Shown here one piece after another: positions 24,755 through 30,853 of a stretch of DNA of 37,645 nt. Source of the DNA: a bacterium DOLZORAL124_38_8 (lineage in GTDB: Bacteria; Patescibacteriota; Gracilibacteria; UBA4473); assembly GCA_002747745.1 (NCBI GenBank), contig PDQG01000004.1, forward strand, positions 1 through 37,645, given 5' to 3'. The notes beneath the pieces were generated by a model. It had not been told where the DNA came from, did not search any database, and saw only the letters and a program-made list of their open reading frames with translations. The position numbers and the translations under genes are program-made. Every line of letters starts with the position of its first letter. Positions within the stretch are counted from its first letter, which is position 1.

Positions 24755-25243
24755 ATGAAAAAAATATTTTTGGGGCTTTTATGTGCATTTCTAATCATGG
24801 GTTGTGGCCAAGACACAGAGGATAATCAGAGCAATACCCTGCCCACCAAAAGCAAAACCGTGGCCAATAAATACGCGGTCGTTACCGTACCAGAAGATTG
24901 GGTGGTACTAAAAACTCCCAGCAGTACGCCGCAATTAATTCTCATGGAAAAATTCCCCATGACGGCCAACCTAATTGACGGCGAACATTTTGACGAACAC
25001 ACAACCCACAAAATATTCGAAATGACCAAAAATGAGTTTCCGAATATTGAATTATTAGAAGAAATCTCAGAAAAAAGTCTCATTTTTTCGGTGCAAAGAA
25101 CTCCACAAGGAAACCGTTACAAATTTGAACAACATATTTTAGAACTGCCAAAAGAAAAATATTTATTGGCCAGTTGCAGTTACCCACTCGATTTTCCCGA
25201 AAACAAATGTGACGAGTTTTTTGACGCCATTGAATTGAGGTAA
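24755..25243 (+). CDS. Lipoprotein of unknown function
   Basis: The 162-residue protein begins with a lipoprotein signal (MKKIFLGLLCAFLIMGC), with the lipobox LIMGC giving Cys17 as the acylated residue. The mature part is a small globular domain starting with an acidic, Ser/Thr-rich tether. It contains a YAVVTVPEDWVVL segment resembling the opening of PsbP/LpqN-like lipoprotein folds; that comparison is loose. Two late cysteines (SCSYP and NKCDE) could pair. I start it at ATG 24755 and not at the TTG just upstream. No operon partners are evident. Confidence 0.75.
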   Translation: MKKIFLGLLCAFLIMGCGQDTEDNQSNTLPTKSKTVANKYAVVTVPEDWVVLKTPSSTPQLILMEKFPMTANLIDGEHFDEHTTHKIFEMTKNEFPNIELLEEISEKSLIFSVQRTPQGNRYKFEQHILELPKEKYLLASCSYPLDFPENKCDEFFDAIELR

Positions 25244-25253
25244 CATTTAAAAC

Positions 25254-25282
25254 TTGTAAACCGAGCATTTTTGTGCTATAAT
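25254..25282 (+). promoter_or_regulatory. Near-consensus promoter, leaderless geometry
   Basis: TTGTAA (25254-25259), 17 bp, TATAAT (25277-25282) with an extended TG. It ends 8 nt before ATG 25291 and is among the strongest promoters in the window. Confidence 0.65.
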
Positions 25283-25290
25283 GCTCTGAA

Positions 25291-25650
25291 ATGGGATTAT
25301 CAAACTCACCAGACGTACAAGCACTAGCCGCTAGTATTGACACACCAAAAACTATGGTGGGACAGTTTACTCGATACATTAGTAATAAAGTAAACAAAGT
25401 AATAGACGCCACCATAGGGAAAATTCATTCGGGCACGGGTGAAGTTTTAAAATCGGCGGCCGAAGGCGGAATTTCTGGGGCCACTTGGTCTGGAATTGCA
25501 GGATTGTGTATTGGCGCGATTGCCGCCCCTGGAATGGGATACATTGCCGCCTCGGCTTTAGCTTCTGGCGCGGCATCAGCCAAATTGGGAGGAACAATTT
25601 TTTCTCTTTTGGGCGGAGCCAAACGAATGTTTGAAGGTGGTTCAAAATAA
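25291..25650 (+). CDS. Small Gly/Ala-rich membrane-active-looking protein
   Basis: The 119-residue product has a polar N-terminal half (about 1-55) with a basic amphipathic stretch. Its C-terminal half is very rich in Gly and Ala (about 58-110), with GxxxG-type spacing (GGISG, SGIAG, CIGAIAAPGMG, LLGGAK) and one cysteine at 73. It could form one or two helices in a membrane. The pattern resembles glycine-zipper proteins and the pore-forming cores of unmodified bacteriocins, but no leader or immunity gene is seen. It is a single-gene unit with its own strong promoter and a terminator, so high expression is likely. Function unknown. Confidence 0.65.
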   Translation: MGLSNSPDVQALAASIDTPKTMVGQFTRYISNKVNKVIDATIGKIHSGTGEVLKSAAEGGISGATWSGIAGLCIGAIAAPGMGYIAASALASGAASAKLGGTIFSLLGGAKRMFEGGSK

Positions 25651-25672
25651 AAACGAAAAAATATTTACTACC

Positions 25673-25700
25673 AAAAAACTCGCCTCCAGCGAGTTTTTTT
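25673..25700. terminator. Bidirectional terminator between the Gly/Ala-rich gene and rpiB
   Basis: ACTCGC/GCGAGT stem with a five-base loop, flanked by A6 and T7, so it serves both convergent genes. Confidence 0.85.
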
Positions 25701-25729
25701 CTTCTCTGATTCTCAAAAATGACAGTGAT

Positions 25730-26176
25730 TTACGCTCCACAACAATCTAACAGACATCGTCGTTTTACATGTCGTTCCGCCATATCAGTTTCGGTGGTTA
25801 AAAACGCTTTCACAATCGCTTGCCAATTATCAATAAATTGTGTTCGTCCGCCCATGGCCAACACATTTGCTCCGTTGTGTTGTCGCCCCAAAGTCGCCAA
25901 CTCCACTGAGTTTGCCAACACGGCTCGACAACCAGCCACACGGTTAGCCGCAATCGAGATTCCGACTCCAGAACCACAAATAACAATTCCTTGTGCCGAG
26001 TTTTCTACTACCGCTTCGGCTACTGCCGTTCCAAATCGTGGGTAGTCAACGCTGTCAGTCGAATCACACCCCAAATCTTCTACTTCAATATCGCTAAAGT
26101 TTTCCGCCAAATACGCTTTTACTTTTTGTTTCAACTCAAACCCTCCGTGGTCAGACCCAATAAATAATTTTTTCAT
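25730..26176 (-). CDS. rpiB: Ribose-5-phosphate isomerase B
   Basis: The 148-residue enzyme interconverts ribulose 5-phosphate and ribose 5-phosphate. It has the RpiB/LacAB features: GSDHGGFELK near the N-terminus, the catalytic-cysteine motif ICGSGVGISIAANRV, and HNGANVLAMGGR. It gives the cell a route from pentose phosphates to nucleotides. Its upstream region has TTGTCA-16-TATAAT. It is convergent with the Gly/Ala-rich gene, sharing its terminator. Confidence 0.95.
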   Translation of the reverse strand: MKKLFIGSDHGGFELKQKVKAYLAENFSDIEVEDLGCDSTDSVDYPRFGTAVAEAVVENSAQGIVICGSGVGISIAANRVAGCRAVLANSVELATLGRQHNGANVLAMGGRTQFIDNWQAIVKAFLTTETDMAERHVKRRCLLDCCGA

Positions 26177-26203
26177 TGCATAAATATTTTAAAAATCGGT
26201 GGC

Positions 26204-26231
26204 ATTATAAAGGATAAAAAACACATGACAA
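26204..26231 (-). promoter_or_regulatory. Promoter of rpiB
   Basis: TTGTCA (26226-26231), 16 bp, perfect TATAAT (26204-26209). It predicts a leader of about 20 nt. Confidence 0.6.
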
Positions 26232-26323
26232 ATGTTAAAGATTGTAAAAATATTGCACTTTATCTACCAAATCAGAGCACAATCAACGCACAAAACTAAA
26301 TATTATCATAAAAAAAACCGCCG

Positions 26324-26351
26324 TTTACAATATACCTATTACGTCTATACT
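26324..26351 (+). promoter_or_regulatory. Promoter just outside the cassette-like boundary
   Basis: TTTACA (26324-26329), 16 bp, TATACT (26346-26351). The expected start site lies on the GTTAGAC heptamer at 26355-26361, upstream of the nuclease gene. Confidence 0.45.
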
Positions 26352-26354
26352 CGT

Positions 26355-27703
26355 GTTAGACATTAATTAAAACAAAAAATAAAATGTATAGAACCAAAAT
26401 AAAAGCTTTTGCTGAAGTTGATAGTTTTAGTGCTGAAAAACAATTTGAGAAAAATATAAGAAAATTTATTGAGGGTAAATCTAAAGAGTACATTTTGGGG
26501 GTAGATGAAGAGGATTTTAAAAGCTATGTTATAAATGAATATTCAGTTGAACCATTAACTGTTTATAAAGAAAGCGAACGAATTGATGAACCTACAGTTA
26601 AAAAAGAAAAATTTACAGACAGATTTTACCGAGACCATCAATATGAAAAGGACGTTTATTATTTCACTGTTCGTTATAAGTTTTCAGGTTCACCAGTACT
26701 TTTTAAAATTCAACCGAGTAATTGGACAATGACTACTTATGAAATAAACATAAATGAATCAAATCAAGAAGTATCTTTTTCGTTTAAAATCTATGAACGG
26801 GATGCTGAAAAATTTAAACGAGAAAAAAACGGTGTCTATCAATCTGCATTTACTAACGTCAAAAATGTAAATATTTTTGCAAATAATTGGAACTCAAAAG
26901 TTGTTGGTTTAGTAAATCGAATATTTAATCAGACAAAGGATAAATTTCTTAAGGAAAACGACTTTTTTTCTGCAATTAATATTTCAACAAACTCAGAAAC
27001 AGAATCTATTTTTACTGTTCCTTCTATCAAAAAAGCAATAATTCCTCAACCAATAATAGATAAAGGAAAAGAGTTTTCTTCTACTCCTACAATGGCTAAA
27101 AAAATGTATTCGGATATTTTAAAAGTAATTTATGATGCAGGTAAAAGTATGGAAAAGAAACCAGCTTTGTACAAAGGTAAAGATGAAGAAGGGTTAAGAG
27201 ATCAATTCTTATTTATACTTGAAACAAGATACGAATCTGTTACAGCTACTGGAGAAACTTTTAATAAAAAAGGGAAAACAGATATTATTCTTAAGTATTC
27301 AGAAGATAATTCAAATGTATTTGTAGCAGAATGTAAATTCTGGAAAGGCGCTAATGAATTTAACAAAGCAATAAATCAATTATTTGACAGATACTTGACT
27401 TGGAGAGATTCCAAAGTTGCATTGATTTTTTTTGTAACTAATAAAGATTTTTCGAAAATTGTTCAAACAGCAGATACGGAATGTGAGAAACACGAATATT
27501 TCATTTCAAGAAATGGAAAAAATGGAGAATCATCATTAAGTTATAAGTTTAGATTGCCGAATGATAGGGATAAAGAAATCTTTATGGAATTAATATTGTT
27601 TCACTTTGATGAAAAATAGCTAATGCCTAACAATGTGTATAAGTAATAACGAGCTAAGTTTTCAACTTAATGTTTTTGCATTTTATTCCACCAACCGTTA
27701 AAC
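26355..27703 (+). mobile_element. Possible integron-type gene cassette
   Basis: GTTAGAC (26355-26361) fits the core-site consensus GTTRRRY and lies 22 bp before the nuclease ATG. GCCTAAC (27625-27631) fits the inverse core RYYYAAC and lies 5 bp after the stop codon. GTTAAAC (27697-27703), 79 bp from the start of GCCTAAC, could close an attC-like site; its TTA is also the stop codon of the convergent glycosyltransferase gene. The order and orientation match a single-gene cassette. The internal arms pair poorly and no integrase is in the window, so this is tentative. Confidence 0.35.
26384..27619 (+). CDS. PD-(D/E)XK nuclease-like protein
   Basis: The 411-residue protein has an uncharacterised N-terminal part (about 1-255) and a C-terminal restriction-endonuclease-like core. 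The core shows Glu269/270 before LRDQF, Asp300 in GKTDI, the Glu316-x-Lys318 pair in AECKFW, and a downstream QLFDRYLTWRDSKVALIFF helix-strand. These are the PD-(D/E)XK catalytic elements in the right order. Such proteins often work in defence or mobile-element conflict; the target is unknown. Arginine is AGA/AGG in 10 of 16 cases, against CGA dominance elsewhere, so the gene looks transferred. Cassette-like heptamers flank it. Stop codon TAG. Confidence 0.75.
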   Translation: MYRTKIKAFAEVDSFSAEKQFEKNIRKFIEGKSKEYILGVDEEDFKSYVINEYSVEPLTVYKESERIDEPTVKKEKFTDRFYRDHQYEKDVYYFTVRYKFSGSPVLFKIQPSNWTMTTYEININESNQEVSFSFKIYERDAEKFKREKNGVYQSAFTNVKNVNIFANNWNSKVVGLVNRIFNQTKDKFLKENDFFSAINISTNSETESIFTVPSIKKAIIPQPIIDKGKEFSSTPTMAKKMYSDILKVIYDAGKSMEKKPALYKGKDEEGLRDQFLFILETRYESVTATGETFNKKGKTDIILKYSEDNSNVFVAECKFWKGANEFNKAINQLFDRYLTWRDSKVALIFFVTNKDFSKIVQTADTECEKHEYFISRNGKNGESSLSYKFRLPNDRDKEIFMELILFHFDEK

Positions 27704-28807
27704 ACAAACCTCTTCAACCAACTCCCATATCTCTTGCTTAAACCGAGTTTCCGAGAATTTTTCGGCTTGTTGTTGCATTTTTTTCGCTCCAAAATCAGCA
27801 ATGTTCCGCTCAAAAGTTTCAACAGCAGTTTGCAATGATGACACCGTTTGTGTATCAAATGGTACGCCCACCGGTCCAGCGGTTTCCGTCGCACCACCAG
27901 CGTTATAAAAAATAACTGGGGTGCCACTAGCCATTGCTTCGATTGGAGTTAACCCAAAATCTTCTTCGGCTGGAAACAAAAACGCTTTGGCTTGCCCATA
28001 CAAGGCTGGCAAATCGGATTCTTCAACAAACCCTAAAAACTCAATATTATGAGCATTATATTTTTTCACAATTTCCTGACAACGAGCCTTTTCTGGACCA
28101 TTCCCAGCCAACTTTAACGGCAACCCGTTTTGCGCAAAGGTTTCTACTAGCAAATCAAACCGTTTATACGGAATAAATCGCCCCACCGCCAAATAATAAT
28201 CTTGTTTTTGCCATTCTTGAGACGAAAATAGAGCCGTCTCAATACCTGGATAAATCACTTTGGCGTCTTGTTGGTAATATTTTTTAATCCGCTGAGCCAC
28301 AAAATTTGAGTTAGCCACAAACACATCTACTTGTTTGGCCGAATTTTGATCTACTTTTGTTAACCAATCTAATAATTTTGGCATTAAAAACTTGAACGGA
28401 CGCATCCAAGCAGGCAATGGATAATTTTGTTCATATTCGGCTCGGGCATTATACAAATACCGAATCGGGGTATGACAATAACAAATATGTTTGGCGCTCG
28501 CTCTTTTTTTAACGGATTTAGCAAACCCCGAACTCGCCGAACTAATAACAACATCAAACGCTGACAAATCAAACGATTGAAACGCCCACGGCATAAACGG
28601 AGCCAACATTTGGTGTTTGGGGCGCACAAACTTTGGCAATTTTTGCAAAAACGAAGTTCGAACCCGATTTTTCAACGATGGGAATTTGGTTTCGTCAAAC
28701 ACCGAAGTAAAAATAGGCGCGTCAGGAAATTCTTCAGCTAAAGCTAAATTTACCCGCTCCATGCCCCCTTTGTCGTCAAGCCAATCAAACACCAACGCAA
28801 TTTTCAT
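27698..28807 (-). CDS. Family 4 (GT-B) glycosyltransferase
   Basis: From ATG 28807 (MKIALVFDWLDDKGGMERV) the protein has 369 residues with a GT-B fold. The N-terminal acceptor domain has the GGMERV loop. The C-terminal donor domain has AVGRFIPYKRFDLLVE and the EX7E motif in EEDFGLTPIEAMASGTPVI. Such enzymes move sugars from nucleotide sugars to lipids or glycans at the inner face of the membrane; HICYCHTPIRYLY is common among mannosyltransferase-like members. An alternative ATG at 28825 adds six residues. It starts 37 bp after the amidohydrolase-like gene and is probably in its operon. Its stop codon falls inside the cassette-like heptamer GTTAAAC. Confidence 0.92.
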   Translation of the reverse strand: MKIALVFDWLDDKGGMERVNLALAEEFPDAPIFTSVFDETKFPSLKNRVRTSFLQKLPKFVRPKHQMLAPFMPWAFQSFDLSAFDVVISSASSGFAKSVKKRASAKHICYCHTPIRYLYNARAEYEQNYPLPAWMRPFKFLMPKLLDWLTKVDQNSAKQVDVFVANSNFVAQRIKKYYQQDAKVIYPGIETALFSSQEWQKQDYYLAVGRFIPYKRFDLLVETFAQNGLPLKLAGNGPEKARCQEIVKKYNAHNIEFLGFVEESDLPALYGQAKAFLFPAEEDFGLTPIEAMASGTPVIFYNAGGATETAGPVGVPFDTQTVSSLQTAVETFERNIADFGAKKMQQQAEKFSETRFKQEIWELVEEVCV

Positions 28808-28844
28808 CTCTTGCAGAATACTCATTCCGCCAGATTTGACCAAC

Positions 28845-29753
28845 CTAAAAGTCGAAATTTCCGAGCGCACAAAGGGTTTCGTAAAACCCTTTTCGAATAC
28901 GTCGCAATTTCAAAACATACGGCAGTTGGTTTTTTTCGTTTAAATACAAACCACGGTCAAACTCAATTTGCACCGAAAAAATTTGTCGTCCGTGCAACGA
29001 TTTTCGTACTTTAGCGTTATCTTTTGGGTTTCCAAGCGTTCGAATCATATTCGCCCCTTGAAAAATATGATTGATATAAATATCTTTTCGATCAATCGAC
29101 ATGTTTTCGGCGAGCAAATCGGCAAAGGCTTCTAAAAAATACATCGGCGCAGTGCCATAAATATCTTCCCCCGTTTCTAACGTCGGCGCATTAGACAAAA
29201 TAATTTTAGGCACAGGCGTCTCTCGGAGCGTATCTTCCGATACTTTTCGCCCCAGCAAACGATTTCCCGTATCGTGTACATCAACATGAATCACCGGTTT
29301 ATCATACGGCGTATGGTTCGCTACGGTGTCTAGTTTTTTGAACACCGATTTAAAAAACGGTTTATACGAATATCGAAGCATTTTATTCCGCCAAAACACT
29401 CGAAAAATCGAATCAGTGAGCCGTTTTTCAAATTTTTCGGAAAACACATTGTTCCCGCCAAAGTCTTTAAAGCGAATAATATCTGGGGCATTCACACTTC
29501 GATTTGGGTCGCCAATCAACCGACCATATTTAGGAACTTCTTTCTGCGCGTCAGGAATTTTTTCAATCAAATACTTGGTTCCATAATCGGAAAAATTCAA
29601 CAACAACCGTGGCGAAGTTTTATACAACGGCGACAAATGTTTATACACTTCCAACGGAATCTTGGCCGTTCCATGCGGAGCCGTTACCAAAATATTGGCT
29701 GGAAATTTTTTATTTTTCTTAAAAATTTGTCCCAAAGTATTCCACCATCCCAT
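28845..29753 (-). CDS. N-formylglutamate amidohydrolase-like protein
   Basis: The 302-residue protein shows the family's metal-site landmarks: ILVTAPHGTAKIP near the N-terminus, DPNRSVNAPD, a central VIHVDVHDTGNR, and QIEFDRGLYLNE near the end. True N-formylglutamate deformylases work in histidine breakdown, but no hut genes are here. In streamlined genomes, members probably cleave other N-acyl or amide substrates, so the substrate is left open. No signal peptide. It is divergent from the Kunitz lipoprotein gene and leads a pair with the glycosyltransferase. Stop codon TAG. Confidence 0.75.
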   Translation of the reverse strand: MGWWNTLGQIFKKNKKFPANILVTAPHGTAKIPLEVYKHLSPLYKTSPRLLLNFSDYGTKYLIEKIPDAQKEVPKYGRLIGDPNRSVNAPDIIRFKDFGGNNVFSEKFEKRLTDSIFRVFWRNKMLRYSYKPFFKSVFKKLDTVANHTPYDKPVIHVDVHDTGNRLLGRKVSEDTLRETPVPKIILSNAPTLETGEDIYGTAPMYFLEAFADLLAENMSIDRKDIYINHIFQGANMIRTLGNPKDNAKVRKSLHGRQIFSVQIEFDRGLYLNEKNQLPYVLKLRRIRKGFYETLCALGNFDF

Positions 29754-29761
29754 CGTTCGAT

Positions 29762-29789
29762 ATTTTAATCGAATGAAGATTTTTTTGAA
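29762..29789 (-). promoter_or_regulatory. Promoter of the amidohydrolase-like gene, leaderless geometry
   Basis: TTCAAA (29784-29789), 16 bp, TAAAAT (29762-29767), ending 8 nt before the ATG at 29753. Confidence 0.4.
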
Positions 29790-29829
29790 TTTATTTTTGC
29801 TGAATTTCCCCTCTCCTAAAAACCAAAAT

Positions 29830-29857
29830 TTGGCAAAAAATATTTTTCAATTATGCT
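29830..29857 (+). promoter_or_regulatory. Promoter of the inhibitor-like lipoprotein gene, leaderless geometry
   Basis: TTGGCA (29830-29835), 16 bp, TATGCT (29852-29857), ending 6 nt before ATG 29864. Confidence 0.4.
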
Positions 29858-29863
29858 CCAAGT

Positions 29864-30460
29864 ATGAAACATATGATTTTATGTGCTACTAGTTTGGTTT
29901 TATTGGCTGGATGCCAATTATTTTCAACCACACCAACTATCAAGCAACAAAATGCCTTTGAAGTACTAGAAATGTATCAAAAAGCCCATCCACAAAAACC
30001 AGCCACCCTCCCCAACGAAGGGAAAAAATGTGGAGGTATTCAAAAAACACCATGTACCCTCCCCTTATTTTGTGTTGGAACTAAAGGGTCTTCTACCGGA
30101 GAAGGAACCTGTCAGAATCTCATCGTTGATACTAGTTTAGATTGTAGAAAAGAACTCTTTAAACGAGAACTTCCCTATCAAGCTCCTGTGTGTGCTACTA
30201 TCAAAAATCAAAAATACACGTTCTTAAATGCTTGTGAAGCCGCTCGACGTGGAGCCACAAATTTTACCGAAGGGTTTTGTAAACCAGATGCGTCCGTACC
30301 AAATAATTGTAAAGCCAAAGCCTTGGGGATTGGCGTGTGTACCTCAACCGAAGAAGCCTGGGAATTTGATGGAGAAAAATGTGTCCAACAGTTTATTACT
30401 GGTTGCCACCACGAAATACCGTTCAAAACCCAAGCCGACTGCGAAACAACATGTAAATAA
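29864..30460 (+). CDS. Lipoprotein with Kazal-like and Kunitz/BPTI-like modules
   Basis: The 198-residue protein has a lipoprotein signal with lipobox LLAGC (Cys17) and a spacer. Three disulphide-type modules follow. Module 1 has Cys 56, 64, 70 and 83. Module 2 (about 94-139) resembles a short Kazal domain: PVCATIKNQKYTFLNAC and a final cysteine after TEGF. Module 3 (149-197) has six cysteines spaced 9-13-7-11-3, close to BPTI (8-15-7-12-3), plus the QQFITGC and C-x3-C features. The residue after the second Kunitz cysteine (the P1 position) is Thr, so trypsin specificity is not expected. It is probably a surface-anchored serine-protease inhibitor, or a binding protein on the same scaffolds. 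It ends 6 bp before the next gene. Confidence 0.7.
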   Translation: MKHMILCATSLVLLAGCQLFSTTPTIKQQNAFEVLEMYQKAHPQKPATLPNEGKKCGGIQKTPCTLPLFCVGTKGSSTGEGTCQNLIVDTSLDCRKELFKRELPYQAPVCATIKNQKYTFLNACEAARRGATNFTEGFCKPDASVPNNCKAKALGIGVCTSTEEAWEFDGEKCVQQFITGCHHEIPFKTQADCETTCK

Positions 30461-30466
30461 AAAAGT

Positions 30467-30847
30467 ATGGGATTTTTACAAAAAACAATACTCACAATTT
30501 TAGGAAACAGTGCCTTGTTTTGGGCGCTCCATACTCGATTTGTGCCATACATGTTCACGGGAACTGGAAACACCGCCTCTTATTTAGGATTAGGAATTTT
30601 GTTTAGCGTCGTCAATTATTTTCTCAAACCCATCTTAAAACTAATCTCATTCCCGCTTAGTTTTTTGACACTCGGATTGTTTGGATTCATTGTCAACGGA
30701 GCGCTTATTTACGCCGTTCATTTTTTAGTAAAACTCCAAATCTTAGACTTTGTGACGCTCGAATTTACCGAAAATTATCTTTACTATATTATTCTTGGCG
30801 CTATTTTTTCACTCGCCAACAGTATTTTACATTGGTTTGAAAACTAA
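30467..30847 (+). CDS. Four-helix membrane protein, phage holin 4-2 family
   Basis: The 126-residue protein has four predicted membrane helices and the family's central signature NYFLKPILKLISFPLSFLT followed by LGLFGFIVNGA. Despite the holin name, bacterial members are chromosomal membrane proteins of unknown role, common in Gram-positive and CPR genomes. It lies 6 bp after the lipoprotein gene and 6 bp before pheT, so all three are likely co-transcribed. Confidence 0.85.
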   Translation: MGFLQKTILTILGNSALFWALHTRFVPYMFTGTGNTASYLGLGILFSVVNYFLKPILKLISFPLSFLTLGLFGFIVNGALIYAVHFLVKLQILDFVTLEFTENYLYYIILGAIFSLANSILHWFEN

Positions 30848-30853
30848 CACTGT

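Noticed and set aside
27625..27703. Calling this a confirmed attC site
   Set aside because: The terminal heptamers fit, but the inner arms pair poorly by eye, so it is reported only as a possibility.
30467..30847. A prophage holin
   Set aside because: The family name is historical. There is no phage gene nearby and the gene sits between a lipoprotein gene and pheT.
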